Positions 1 through 8,659 of a stretch of DNA of 42,336 nucleotides are shown here, one piece after another. A program made the position numbers and the translations under genes. The notes under the pieces were generated by a model that ran no database searches, was not told the DNA's origin, and saw only the letters and a list, made by a program, of their open reading frames with translations. Every line of letters starts with the position of its first letter. The first letter of the stretch is position 1. This DNA is from Lysobacterales bacterium. Its GTDB lineage: Bacteria > Pseudomonadota > Gammaproteobacteria > Xanthomonadales > SZUA-5. The stretch is taken from NCBI GenBank assembly GCA_022841325.1, contig JALHRS010000051.1:1-42336 (forward strand), written 5' to 3'.

Positions 1-162
1 ACGACCCATCCAGGCTCGGGGACGACGGTCCCCAACAACGAAGCCGAATATGCGTTCGCGTTGTTCTCTATCCGCCATCAAAACTGTTGCGCCAGAGGAG
101 GAGTCCATATACACCCTACGGAATGCGGCAGAATGGGCGTGGGATTTCGCGACGGGTGGGTG
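1..162. other. 5' edge, no gene assigned
   Basis: No coding region is supported here. A short self-complementary stretch (GGGGACGACGGTCCCC, 17-32) could fold as a small hairpin, possibly a terminator of a gene left of the window, but no T-run follows it. The open frame of the next gene extends back to position 61, yet its residues before the ATG at 163 do not look like protein and precede an obvious signal peptide. Confidence 0.3.
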
Positions 163-858
163 ATGCTTCGTGTGCTGTGGTGTCTGCTGATGATCTCGCC
201 GCTGATGGCTGCCGATATTCCGGGCAGTGCGCGCGCCACCGAGGCGGCCGCGCGGGTACGGCCCGGACTTGATGCTCGATTGTCGGCGATCGGCGCCTCG
301 TGGGGTGCGCCGCTGTATCTGCGCATCTTCAAGGAGAGCCGGGAACTGGAACTGTGGGTGCGGGTGGGCGAGGGCTATCAGCTGTACCAGACCTGGCCGA
401 TCTGCACCTGGTCGGGTTCGCTGGGCCCAAAGCTGCGACAGGGCGACTGGCAGGCGCCGGAGGGTTTCTATGCGGTGGCTGCAGGCCAGCTGAATCCGGC
501 CAGCCGTTTCCATCTGTCCTTCAATCTCGGTTATCCCAACGCCTACGACCGCGCGCATGGCCGCACCGGCGACTTCCTGATGGTGCACGGCAGCTGCGTG
601 TCGGTGGGCTGCTACGCGATGGGCGATGCCGCCATCGAGCAGATCTACACGCTGGTGGCGGCGGCCTTGGCTCAAGGCCAGAAGTCGGTGCCGGTGCACA
701 TCTTTCCCTTCCGCATGGACGGCGATTGGGCGTCGGCGTATGCGGACCACGAATGGTTGCCGTTCTGGCGCGAGTTGGAGCCGGCGTATCTGGGATTCGT
801 GGCGGGCGGGAAGCCACCCAAGGTGCGGGTGCAGGGCAAGCGTTACCTGGTCGAGTGA
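163..858 (+). CDS. L,D-transpeptidase family protein (YafK-like), exported
   Basis: Predicted periplasmic L,D-transpeptidase-fold (YkuD) protein of 231 residues. Family members crosslink peptidoglycan stem peptides or attach or release partners on them. The ATG at 163 was chosen because it opens a hydrophobic signal peptide (LWCLLMISPLMAA, residues 5-17); upstream in-frame starts add an unconvincing leader. The catalytic motif is clear: His142 in MVHGSC and Cys150 in SVGCYAM, matching the YafK-type HGxCxSxGCxAM pattern. The N-terminal part (residues 48-80, PLYLRIFKESRELELW...) matches the strand that precedes the YkuD core. The gene stands alone ahead of rluE. The fold is confident; the exact reaction (3-3 crosslinking, lipoprotein attachment or amidase-like) cannot be told from sequence. 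Confidence 0.85.
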   Translation: MLRVLWCLLMISPLMAADIPGSARATEAAARVRPGLDARLSAIGASWGAPLYLRIFKESRELELWVRVGEGYQLYQTWPICTWSGSLGPKLRQGDWQAPEGFYAVAAGQLNPASRFHLSFNLGYPNAYDRAHGRTGDFLMVHGSCVSVGCYAMGDAAIEQIYTLVAAALAQGQKSVPVHIFPFRMDGDWASAYADHEWLPFWRELEPAYLGFVAGGKPPKVRVQGKRYLVE

Positions 859-899
859 TTCGGGTTCCCATTGCGCGAAAATCCCCCAGCCCCGAGCTC

Positions 900-932
900 T
901 TCCCTTTTCCTTTTTCCCTTTTCCTTTTTCCC
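900..932. repeat. 14-nt pyrimidine tandem repeat before rluE
   Basis: The unit TTCCCTTTTCCTTT is present twice in perfect tandem (900-913, 914-927), followed by a third partial unit to 932 and then CCGCCCCCG. The tract has no purines and occupies the space where a Shine-Dalgarno sequence for rluE would lie. The opposite strand is a G/A tract resembling the GGGAAAGGGGG stretch near 34664, so it may be related to the G-rich arrays seen elsewhere in this window. Confidence 0.8.
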
Positions 933-942
933 GCCCCCGACC

Positions 943-1497
943 GTGCTCATCGCCCTCAACAAGCCCTACAACGTGCTCTGCCAGTTCACCGATCCGCAGG
1001 GGCGGGCCACGCTGGCGGACTACGTCTCGGTGCCGGGTGTCTACGCCGCTGGCCGGCTGGATCGCGACAGTGAGGGTCTGTTGCTGCTCAGTGATGAGGG
1101 TTCGTTGATCCAGCGCATCAGCCATCCGCGGCATGCGCTGGCCAAGGTCTATTGGGCGCAGGTAGAGGGCATTCCAGAACCTGCGTCCCTGAAGAAACTG
1201 GCGCGCGGGGTGCTGTTGAAGGATGGACCGACGCGACCGGCGCAGGCGCGCCTGCTCGATGCTGAACCGGGGGATCTGTGGCCGCGTGATCCGCCGATTC
1301 GCCATCGGGCGCAGATTCCGACCGCCTGGATCGAACTGAGCTTGCGCGAGGGCCGCAATCGTCAGGTGCGGCGGATGACGGCGGCCGTGGGGCATCCAAC
1401 CCTGCGACTGATTCGCGCAGCAATCGGGTCGATCACGCTGGGGGGATTGGCCCCAGGGCAATGGCGTGAGCTGGATGGGCGAGCGCTGTTCGGGTGA
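943..1497 (+). CDS. rluE: 23S rRNA pseudouridine synthase RluE-type
   Basis: RsuA/RluB/E/F-family pseudouridine synthase, 184 residues; E. coli RluE makes pseudouridine 2457 in 23S rRNA. The catalytic signature [13 protein letters not shown] (Asp after GRLDR) is intact. The protein follows RluE closely: [14 protein letters not shown] at the start, [24 protein letters not shown], and [22 protein letters not shown] near the end. The GTG at 943 was chosen because homology starts at once (VLIALNKPY); further upstream the frame reads through a pyrimidine repeat giving a low-complexity S/F/P leader. No S4 domain is present, as is usual for RluE. There is no recognisable Shine-Dalgarno, only the pyrimidine tract. 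Confidence 0.9.
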   Translation: MLIALNKPYNVLCQFTDPQGRATLADYVSVPGVYAAGRLDRDSEGLLLLSDEGSLIQRISHPRHALAKVYWAQVEGIPEPASLKKLARGVLLKDGPTRPAQARLLDAEPGDLWPRDPPIRHRAQIPTAWIELSLREGRNRQVRRMTAAVGHPTLRLIRAAIGSITLGGLAPGQWRELDGRALFG

Positions 1498-1643
1498 GCA
1501 AGCAGCGTCATGACGTCATATCGAAACCAGCGCAATATCGTGTCCCGTGCCCGGAACTGTATGCACAGAATTAACAGACGCCGTCCTGCGGTTGCGTTCT
1601 GTGGCAATCGGCAGGATTCTTGACTGTACGACGACCTTCGTTG

Positions 1644-4600
1644 ATGGGGTTTCTCATGCGTGTCCGGATCAAACTCCTGCTGGGATCGACACTGACAGCG
1701 ATCGCCGCCTGTGCCGTGATCCAGCCGCAGGTCGGCTTGCACTCGCTGCCCAAACCCACGCATGAACGCCCAGACGCGCCGGGTCAGCGCGCTGCTTTCG
1801 ACCAGGTCCGACGCCTGCCGCCCGGCGCCAGCGCCATCGATCCGGCCTGGTATGCGGCGGCTGAAGCACAGGCCCGCGCGCTACCCAGTTTCAGCACCGA
1901 AGCCGGGCGCTTTGTCACCGGCGAAAAGACCTCGCCGCGCTGGCAGTGGCTGGGCCCCAGCAATGTCGGTGGACGCACGCGCACGCTGGTCTTTGATCCG
2001 CGCAATCCGCAGCGCATGCTCGCCGGTGGTGTTTCCGGCGGCATCTTCGAGACCACCAATGGCGGCGTGTTCTGGACCTCGCTGAACGACGATGCCGCCA
2101 ACATCAACATCGGCGCCCTGGTGTTCGATCCGGTCAACCCCGATACCCTCTACGCCGGCACCGGCGAGCTCTATCGCAACAGCGAACGGCCCTTCGCGGC
2201 GATGTGGGGGCAGGGCATATTGCGTTCCACCGACAACGGCCAGAGCTTCCGCCAGCTGGTCGCCACCGCCAACGACAACTTCCGCTACGTCTCCGATCTG
2301 GTGATCAGTCCACTCGATCATCGGCGCCTGTACGCCGCCACCAACACCGGCGTCTGGCGCTCGGACGATGGCGGCAACAGTTTTGTGCAGATCCTGAGGC
2401 CGGTGGCTGCCGGTGGCGGACTGCTCTACGAGGGCTGCACCGATCTGCAGCTGTTGCCCGGCAGCGACACCCTGCTGGCCAGCTGCGCCTCGCGCTCGGA
2501 AGACGATCGCTACTGGCTACCGAACACGATTGTGCCGCCGGCCTGCAACGGTCCGTGCCCAGCCACCGTCTTCCGCACCGACGACGCCCGCGGCACGACG
2601 GGCTGGCAGGTGGTGCTGAGCGAGAACGGCATGGGACGCACCTCGCTGGCGCTGGCGCCCTCGAATCCGAACATCCTCTACGCGCTGGCAGCCAGCACCG
2701 TGCCCGGCCCGGATCGCAACAATGATGGTCGCGGCGATTACGACAATGGCCTGCACGCCGTATTCCGCTCCAATGACGGCGGTCGCACCTGGGAAGCCCG
2801 GGTGCGCAACAGTTCGGCCGACGTGCTCTCGACCTATCTGCTGAGCTATGCCGACGGTTTCGAGGCGGTGCGCTGCAATTTCGGCAGTTTCGATGCCTAC
2901 AGCGCCGGCTGGTACAACCAGGCCATCGCCGTCAATCCGCTCGACCCGGAGATCGTCTGGGTGGCTGGCATGGAACTGTACCGCTCCGATGACGGCGGCC
3001 GCAGCTTCGGCAAGGCCTCGTACTGGTGGCTGGACGGCGAACAGCCCAGCGGCGTGCATGCCGACCAGCACTCGCTGCACTTCCATCCGAACTATGCCCA
3101 GGGCACGCGCCGCCTGTACACCACCAACGATGGCGGCGTGGCCTACACCGATGCCGATGCCGCGCCGGTCAATCGAGCCGCCAACGCGGCCTGTGGACCG
3201 AACACGGGAGGCGTGAGCTGGACCACCATCGAGGAAGGCCTGGGATCGGTCCAGTTCTATACCGGCACCGTCAATGATCAGGGCACGGTCTGGTTGGGCG
3301 GTGCCCAGGATAACGGCACCCTGCTGCAGAGCAGCTTCTCCAGCGGCAACATCTTCACGCACATCTTCGGTGGCGACGGCGCCAGCGTGGCCATCGATCC
3401 GCGCAGCGAAAACACGCTGTACGTGAGCTATCAGAACGTCAACATCCATCGCTCGGTGAACGGCGGGCCCTTCGTGCGGGCCACCAACGGCATCGTCGAC
3501 AACACCGTGTTCATCATGCCCTTCGTGCTCGACACGGCGAATCCGGATCGATTGTATGCGGGCGGCTCCAGGCTATGGCGCACCCATGACCAGGGCCGCA
3601 ACTGGGTGCCGGCCAGCGTTTCCCTGGGCGGCGTGTTCAACGACTGGATCTCGGCCATCGGCCTGTCGCCGACCGACCCCAACCGCATCCTGATCGGCAA
3701 CCAGCGCGCCATCTACCGCAGCAGCAATGCCAGCAGCAGCAATGGCAGCAGCGTCTTTGCCAGCGTCTCGCCGCGCAGCGGCTGGGTGTCCTCGCTGGGC
3801 TTCGATCCGGTCGATGCCAACATCGCCTATGCCACCTATTCCACCTTTGGTGGCCAGCATGTGTGGCGCAGCAACGACGCCGGCGCCAGCTGGACGGCCA
3901 TCGACGGCGAAGGCGACGGCGCGCTGCCGGATGTGCCGGTGCACCATCTGCTGGTCGATCCCAACAACCGCCAGCGCCTGTACATAGGCACCGACATCGG
4001 CGTGTTCGTCAGCCTCGATGGCGGCGCCCACTGGGCCCGCGAGAATGGCGGCTTCGCCAATGTCATCGTCGAGCGCCTGGCCATCGCCAAACAGCCCCTG
4101 AGTGGCGTGCCCGAGCTCTATGCCTTCACCTATGGCCGCGGCGCCTGGCGCGCGCCCCTGGTGGATTTCGATGGTGTGCCCGACTACCAGATCGGCGCCG
4201 ACATCTCCGGCGCCTTCTTTGATCCGAGCCAGGACGGCCACGGCTGGTTCATCGAAGCCACCAGCATCGATGGCGTGCCCGGCGTGGTGGCCACCTGGTA
4301 CACCTACCGCAATGGCGAGCTGGTGTGGATGGTCGGCACCGCCCCGGTGGATGGCCACAGCGCGCGGGTGCCGCTGTCGATCACTGCGGGCGGCGGCTTT
4401 CCACCCAATCACGATCCAGCCCAGGTCCAGTTGCAGCCCTGGGGTGAGGTGCTGCTGGATTTCAGCAGCCGCGACCTTGGCACGGCCACCTGGACCACGA
4501 ACGTGCCCGGATTCAGCAACGGCAGCATGGCGCTGAGCCGCATCAGCCGACTCAGTGCTGGCGTCAGCCCCGCCAGTGCCGGGCTTTCGGCCTGCCACAG

Positions 4601-4967
4601 CGGCACCTGGTACAACGCGGCCCAGAATGGCCACGGCCTGCAGGTGCAGATGATTGGTGCCCCCGGCAGTCAGCAGCTGGTGGTGATCTGGTTTGCCTAC
4701 CTCAATGGCCAGCAGCGCTGGCTGCTGGGTGTAGGGCCGGTGGTCGGCAACCAGGCCAATCTGGCCATGACCATCACCCGCGGCGCCCAGTTTCCGCCCA
4801 ACTTCAGCGCCGGCGAGGTAATCCGCGAGCCCTGGGGCACCCTGAGTTTCCGCAGCATCGACGCCCAGAACGCCCGCATCGAGTGGAACAGCACGCTGCC
4901 TGGTTATGGCAGCGGCGGCCTCGACCTGAGCCGGTTGACGACCTTGCTGGGCAAGAGCTGTCCCTAG
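1644..4967 (+). CDS. Exported BNR/Asp-box (sortilin/VPS10-like) propeller protein with tandem C-terminal domains
   Basis: Large exported protein of about 1107 residues. The start is uncertain: ATG 1644, ATG 1656 or an upstream TTG at 1620; all lead into a hydrophobic signal (IKLLLGSTLTAIAAC) with a possible lipobox IAAC, so it may be a lipoprotein. The body carries at least eight Asp-box type repeats, for example RSTDNGQSF, RSDDGGNSF, RSNDGGRTW, RSDDGGRSF, RTHDQGRNW, RSNDAGASW and SLDGGAHW, spaced as in sortilin/sialidase-like beta-propellers. The C-terminus has two related domains of about 125 residues, each with DGHGWF or NGHGLQ, an aromatic W(Y/F)xY and an FPPN...PWG segment. I know no enzymatic activity for this arrangement; a surface or secreted binding or glycan-related role is inference. 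The stop codon directly abuts a G-rich tandem array. Confidence 0.85.
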   Translation: MGFLMRVRIKLLLGSTLTAIAACAVIQPQVGLHSLPKPTHERPDAPGQRAAFDQVRRLPPGASAIDPAWYAAAEAQARALPSFSTEAGRFVTGEKTSPRWQWLGPSNVGGRTRTLVFDPRNPQRMLAGGVSGGIFETTNGGVFWTSLNDDAANINIGALVFDPVNPDTLYAGTGELYRNSERPFAAMWGQGILRSTDNGQSFRQLVATANDNFRYVSDLVISPLDHRRLYAATNTGVWRSDDGGNSFVQILRPVAAGGGLLYEGCTDLQLLPGSDTLLASCASRSEDDRYWLPNTIVPPACNGPCPATVFRTDDARGTTGWQVVLSENGMGRTSLALAPSNPNILYALAASTVPGPDRNNDGRGDYDNGLHAVFRSNDGGRTWEARVRNSSADVLSTYLLSYADGFEAVRCNFGSFDAYSAGWYNQAIAVNPLDPEIVWVAGMELYRSDDGGRSFGKASYWWLDGEQPSGVHADQHSLHFHPNYAQGTRRLYTTNDGGVAYTDADAAPVNRAANAACGPNTGGVSWTTIEEGLGSVQFYTGTVNDQGTVWLGGAQDNGTLLQSSFSSGNIFTHIFGGDGASVAIDPRSENTLYVSYQNVNIHRSVNGGPFVRATNGIVDNTVFIMPFVLDTANPDRLYAGGSRLWRTHDQGRNWVPASVSLGGVFNDWISAIGLSPTDPNRILIGNQRAIYRSSNASSSNGSSVFASVSPRSGWVSSLGFDPVDANIAYATYSTFGGQHVWRSNDAGASWTAIDGEGDGALPDVPVHHLLVDPNNRQRLYIGTDIGVFVSLDGGAHWARENGGFANVIVERLAIAKQPLSGVPELYAFTYGRGAWRAPLVDFDGVPDYQIGADISGAFFDPSQDGHGWFIEATSIDGVPGVVATWYTYRNGELVWMVGTAPVDGHSARVPLSITAGGGFPPNHDPAQVQLQPWGEVLLDFSSRDLGTATWTTNVPGFSNGSMALSRISRLSAGVSPASAGLSACHSGTWYNAAQNGHGLQVQMIGAPGSQQLVVIWFAYLNGQQRWLLGVGPVVGNQANLAMTITRGAQFPPNFSAGEVIREPWGTLSFRSIDAQNARIEWNSTLPGYGSGGLDLSRLTTLLGKSCP

Positions 4968-5001
4968 CACGGGGTGCGGGGCACGGGGCACGGGGCACGG
5001 G
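4968..5001. repeat. G-rich 7-mer array (G-quadruplex motif) at the stop codon
   Basis: Units CACGGGG, TGCGGGG, CACGGGG, CACGGGG and CACGGG follow the TAG stop (4965-4967) without a gap, then AAAGG. Runs of four G separated by 3-nt loops fit the canonical G-quadruplex pattern, on the coding strand and therefore in the mRNA of the preceding gene. Confidence 0.9.
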
Positions 5002-5091
5002 AAAGGCCCGCCAGTCCGAGGGTCTCACCGCCCGCCACCGTCCCTGGCCCGACATGGCCCGTAGGTCATGAACCTGAGGATGGGCCCGCTG

Positions 5092-5165
5092 TTGTGGGTC
5101 CAGACTTGTCTGGACGCTCTTTGCTTGTTTGCTGGAGAAGCGTCCAGACAAGTCTGGACCTACAA
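5092..5165. repeat. Long inverted repeat with GTCCAGAC palindromes (copy 1)
   Basis: Arm 5092-5118 is complementary to arm 5139-5165 over 27 nt with one mismatch, around a 20-nt loop. Each arm contains the near-perfect palindrome GTCCAGACTTGTCTGGAC (8-bp half-sites, 2-bp centre TT or AA), so the element is nested: two palindromes in inverted orientation. Copies 2 and 3 are at 24103-24181 and 34704-34785. Confidence 0.95.
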
Positions 5166-5188
5166 AGAGCCCCAAGTCCATAGCCTTT

Positions 5189-5228
5189 CCCGTGTCCCGT
5201 GTCCCGTGTCCCGTGTCCCGTGTCCCCT
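5189..5228. repeat. C-rich 7-mer array CCCGTGT
   Basis: Five perfect CCCGTGT units (5189-5223) then CCCCTG, preceded by TAGCCTTTC as in the other two copies of the composite element. It is G-rich on the minus strand. Confidence 0.9.
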
Positions 5229-5406
5229 GCCCCTCGTTCGGTGTGCGAAGCAGCGCTCCGCCACGAGCGATCGCGACTCCCGTCACGCGGCCGCCGCCAC
5301 GCCCATCCACCCTGAGCCGCGGCGTGGTGGTTCTGGCCCTATGATCGGAAACTCGCGCGCGGACGATCCTGCGCCTGCTTCTCGCATATCAAAGGCCTGA
5401 TCCCCG

Positions 5407-7308
5407 ATGACCCTGCCACAACTGCCACTGCCCTGGTTGATGACCGCCGCCGTCGTGCTCGGGGTGGGTGCGCAATGGCTGGCCTGGCGCCTGCGCCTGC
5501 CGGCCATCGTGCTGCTGCTCGGCATCGGCATCATCGTCGGGCCGGTATTGGGCCTGCTCAATCCGGACCAGTTGCTGGGCGAGGCGCTGTTCCCGATCGC
5601 CTCGCTGGCGGTGGCGATCATCCTGTTCGAGGGCGCGCTGACCCTGCGCTTCGAGGAAATCCATGGCTTGCGGGGACCGATCTGGAATCTGGTCAGCATC
5701 GGTGCCCTGCTCAATCTGGTGCTGATCGCGGCAGCGGCGCACCTGTTCCTGAAGGCGCCGGTGCCGATGGCCCTGCTGATTGGGGCCATCTGCAGCGTCA
5801 CCGGGCCGACGGTGGTCGGGCCGATGCTGCGCGCGATCCGGCCGCGGCCCAGCGTCGACAAGGTGCTGCGCTGGGAAGGCATCATCATCGATCCGATCGG
5901 TGCGGTGCTGGCGGTGATGGCGCTGGAACTGGCGCTCAGCGGCTACGGCGACAATATCTGGTGGCAACTGGGACGGCTGATGCTGGTCGGCAGCGCCTTC
6001 GGCTTTGCCTTTGCCTTTGCCATGGGCATTTGTCTGCGACGGCACTGGATTCCCTGGTATCTGCGCAGCGCCGTGATTCTGGCGGCAGTGCTGCTGGCTT
6101 TCACCTGTTCCAACGAAATCGCCCACGAGTCCGGCTTGTTGACCGTGACCATCATGGGCGTGGTGCTGGCCAATCTGCGCGATGTCGATCTCGAAGACGT
6201 GCTGCACGTCAAGGAGACGCTGACCGTCATGCTGGTGTCGCTGCTGTTCATCCTGCTGGCGGCGCGCCTGGATGTGTCCAGCTTCGAGCGGTTGGGCTGG
6301 GGTTTGCCCCTGTTTCTGCTGGTGGTGCTGTTCGTGGCGCGCAGCATTGCGGTCTGGCTGAGCACGCTGGGATCCAAACTGGACTGGAAGGAACGCACGC
6401 TCATTGCCTGGATGGGTCCGCGCGGCATCGTCGCCGCGGCGGTCGGTTCGCTGTTTGCCCTGCGCCTGGAGCGTGAGCAGGTGCCCGGTGGTGAGTTGCT
6501 GGTCCCAGCCGTGTTCAGCGTGATCATCGCCAGCGTGTTGCTGCAGAGCTTCACTGCGCGGCGGCTGGCGCTGCGCCTGGGGCTGGCAGAGGCGATTCCC
6601 AAGGGCGTGCTGTTGGTGGGTTCCTCGCACTTCGCCTGTGCTTTTGGACTGGCCCTGAAGGCGCGCGGTTTCCGGGTGCTGATGGCCGATTCCCATTGGG
6701 AATCCCTGCGCAAGGCCCGCATGCAGGGGCTGGATACCTATTTCGGACGGATCGTCTCCGAACATGCCGACAAGCATCTGGATACCAGCGGTGTGGCCAA
6801 GTTGTTTGCCCTGGCCAGCAGGCCTAACCAGAACGCCCTGGCCTGCCTGCATTTCAAGAGTGAGCTCGGTACCGATGGCGTGCTGGCGCTGCGCACCGAC
6901 GAGGACAAGGGTCACAGCAAGGGCACGCTGGCCGGCAATCTGCGCTCGCCCTGGCTGTTCCGCAAGGATGTCAGCCATGCATCACTGGAAGCCCTGATCG
7001 ATCAGGGTGGGCGCATCCGCGGCCACAAGATCAAGGACAACTTCGGACTGAAGGAATTCCGCATTCGCTTCCCGGATGCCCTCGGCCTGGTCGCCATCAG
7101 TCCCCGCCAGCAGCTGCTGCCCTTCACTCACCAGGGGGCACCGGCGCTCAAGCCCGGCTGGGAACTGCTGGCCTTGCATCCCAAGCCGGCCGATGCGGAA
7201 TCGGCGCCCGAAATCGAAGCGCCAACGCACTTCGATCCGGGCAAGGAACTGGTGGGCGATGAACTGCTGTTGCCCAGGGAGCAGGCCGACGAGGGTGCCC
7301 CGGGATAG
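5407..7308 (+). CDS. Cation:proton antiporter (CPA1/NhaP-like) with C-terminal nucleotide-binding-like domain
   Basis: Inner-membrane monovalent cation/H+ antiporter of 633 residues. Residues 1 to about 390 form a dozen hydrophobic segments typical of CPA transporters, with family signatures FEGALTLRF after TM3, SVTGPTVVGPML, EGIIIDPIGAVLAV (conserved Asp-Pro of the ion site) and MGPRGIVAAAVGSLFAL. From about residue 398 a soluble region begins with VLLVGSSHFACAFGLAL...VLMADSHWE. This resembles an RCK/TrkA-N Rossmann fold, but the glycine motif is altered to GSSHFA, so ligand binding is uncertain. The ATG at 5407 follows a TGA and lacks a strong Shine-Dalgarno. Ion specificity (Na+ or K+) cannot be read from sequence. 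It is monocistronic, 84 bp ahead of the cyclase-like gene. Confidence 0.88.
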   Translation: MTLPQLPLPWLMTAAVVLGVGAQWLAWRLRLPAIVLLLGIGIIVGPVLGLLNPDQLLGEALFPIASLAVAIILFEGALTLRFEEIHGLRGPIWNLVSIGALLNLVLIAAAAHLFLKAPVPMALLIGAICSVTGPTVVGPMLRAIRPRPSVDKVLRWEGIIIDPIGAVLAVMALELALSGYGDNIWWQLGRLMLVGSAFGFAFAFAMGICLRRHWIPWYLRSAVILAAVLLAFTCSNEIAHESGLLTVTIMGVVLANLRDVDLEDVLHVKETLTVMLVSLLFILLAARLDVSSFERLGWGLPLFLLVVLFVARSIAVWLSTLGSKLDWKERTLIAWMGPRGIVAAAVGSLFALRLEREQVPGGELLVPAVFSVIIASVLLQSFTARRLALRLGLAEAIPKGVLLVGSSHFACAFGLALKARGFRVLMADSHWESLRKARMQGLDTYFGRIVSEHADKHLDTSGVAKLFALASRPNQNALACLHFKSELGTDGVLALRTDEDKGHSKGTLAGNLRSPWLFRKDVSHASLEALIDQGGRIRGHKIKDNFGLKEFRIRFPDALGLVAISPRQQLLPFTHQGAPALKPGWELLALHPKPADAESAPEIEAPTHFDPGKELVGDELLLPREQADEGAPG

Positions 7309-7392
7309 TGCAGACAGGTCGGGGCGCGATGGCCGCAAGGTTGAAACCGTTGCGTTGACCGTCCCAACGGGCTGGGCCATGATGACCTCGGA

Positions 7393-8202
7393 ATGACCCC
7401 TGGAACGCGGGAGGCACTGGTGCAAATCGGCAAGTTCGACCGCAGCCGGCTGGTCATGTTTCTGTCGGCAGACGTGGTCGGCTCCACCGCCTTCAAGGCA
7501 GCCGCGCAGAGCGAGACCGGCCCCGATTCCTGGCTGGGCGCCTTCGAGACGCTGTTCCGCGAACTGCCGCTGATCTTCATTGGCCATCTGGCCCGACAGT
7601 TCATCGAGGAGGATGACCTGCCCGAAAGCGGCGTCTGGAAGGTCATGGGCGATGAAGTGGTGTTCGCCGCGCTGCCGCAGTCGCTGGCACACGCGCAACT
7701 GATCACGGCGGCCTTCTGTGGCGCCGTTTCCAGCTACGACCAGCGCATTGCCGAGCGCTGGCCGCTGCGGATACGCGGCTGCTGCTGGGGCGCCGAGATT
7801 GGCGAACGCAACCGTGCGATCGAGATACCGGAAATGCTCGGCGGCTCCGAGGACAGCCCCTATCTGGATTTTCTGGGGCCGGATATCGATATCGGCTTCA
7901 GATTGAGCGGGCACTCGCGCCCGGGTGAAGTCATCCTGTCACCGAATCTGGCCGAGGCTTTTGCCGAGCAGCCCGATCAGCGCGACCTGCGCTTTCATTT
8001 CGTTGGTGAGGCGCCGCTCAAGGGCGTCTGTGCCGGTCAGCCTTTTCCGTTGGTGCTGGTGTCTCTGGTATCGGCCGGCGACACCGAATTCGACATCATT
8101 CCCGCGCCCGATCTGGCTGCCCGGTTGATTGCCACCCGCATCCGCATGCGTGACCAGCACGGGGCCCTTCCGGCGCCGCCGGTGCGGCTGGATCAGGGTT
8201 GA
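7393..8202 (+). CDS. Class III adenylate/guanylate cyclase-like protein
   Basis: Soluble protein of 269 residues with one class III nucleotidyl-cyclase-like domain. Visible features: FLSADVVGST with metal-site Asp27; WKVMGDEVVF with Lys83 (the purine-contact position) and metal-site Asp87; and DFLGPDIDIGFRLSGHSRPGEVILS, which aligns with the class IIIb DxFGPxVNxAxRL motif. In that alignment Asp159 matches the second substrate-selecting residue and Arg170 the transition-state Arg, while the usual catalytic Asn is Asp166. Two Asp and the Arg are therefore present but the Asn is replaced, so activity may be reduced or altered. No receiver, membrane or HAMP part is seen. It lies 116 bp ahead of a STAS gene and near cNMP-domain genes, suggesting it makes or senses a cyclic nucleotide for that system (inference). 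Confidence 0.75.
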   Translation: MTPGTREALVQIGKFDRSRLVMFLSADVVGSTAFKAAAQSETGPDSWLGAFETLFRELPLIFIGHLARQFIEEDDLPESGVWKVMGDEVVFAALPQSLAHAQLITAAFCGAVSSYDQRIAERWPLRIRGCCWGAEIGERNRAIEIPEMLGGSEDSPYLDFLGPDIDIGFRLSGHSRPGEVILSPNLAEAFAEQPDQRDLRFHFVGEAPLKGVCAGQPFPLVLVSLVSAGDTEFDIIPAPDLAARLIATRIRMRDQHGALPAPPVRLDQG

Positions 8203-8318
8203 GCGCTGCCGGACTTCCCAGGTGCTTGGGTCGGACCGGTGCTTTGTGTCAAAGTGCGGTTTGCTCTGCATGTCGTGTGATCGACGCCGGAGATGTCAGC
8301 TGAACAGAGGAACTCAGC

Positions 8319-8654
8319 ATGCAAATTGATCTGGTGCAGGAAGGCGATGTCGCGGTGGTGGTGCCCATGGGGCGAATCGACTCCAACACCGCTGCGGAAC
8401 TGGAGCGCGTCTGCGATGAGCAGATCGCTGCAGGACGTCGCAAGATCCTGCTGGACCTGGCCGGCATCGATTACGTCAGCTCGGCCGGACTGCGGGTGTT
8501 CCTGGTGGTCGGCAAGAAGTTGCAGCGCGGCGGTGGTCGCGTGGCCTTGTGCTGCCTGTCACCGATGGTGAGCGAGGTGCTGGCGATAGCCGGCTTCGAT
8601 CGCATTCTGACCACCGCCGGCAGTCGCGGCGAAGGTCTGGCCAAGCTGATCTAG
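8319..8654 (+). CDS. STAS-domain anti-sigma-factor antagonist-like protein
   Basis: A single STAS domain of 111 residues, as in SpoIIAA/RsbV-type antagonists, which are switched by serine phosphorylation and reactivated by a SpoIIE-type PP2C phosphatase. The conserved segment LLDLAGIDYVSSAGLRVFL carries the candidate phosphoserine (Ser55, with Ser54 next to it). GRIDSNTAAEL at residues 18-28 is the usual strand-helix start. The ATG at 8319 is preceded by GAGGA at a good distance. It converges tail to tail, with 5 bp between the stop codons, on an operon that encodes a SpoIIE-type phosphatase, the obvious candidate partner. No cognate HPK-like serine kinase is encoded in the window. Confidence 0.92.
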   Translation: MQIDLVQEGDVAVVVPMGRIDSNTAAELERVCDEQIAAGRRKILLDLAGIDYVSSAGLRVFLVVGKKLQRGGGRVALCCLSPMVSEVLAIAGFDRILTTAGSRGEGLAKLI

Positions 8655-8659
8655 CCCGT

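Larger units (their letters stand above)
4968..5406. other. 439-bp intergenic region holding composite repeat copy 1
   Basis: No gene is supported. The region holds a G-rich array at 4968-5001, a long inverted repeat at 5092-5165 and a C-rich array at 5189-5228. The outer G-rich and C-rich arrays are themselves roughly complementary (CACGGGAAAGG against CCTTTCCCGTG). The last 170 bases before the antiporter gene show no clear promoter to me. Confidence 0.8.

Noticed and set aside
3573..4991. Open frame of 472 codons antisense to the Asp-box protein
   Set aside because: Composition is Ala/Gly/His-rich without motif. The plus-strand frame has repeated Asp boxes and a signal peptide, so it is the real gene.
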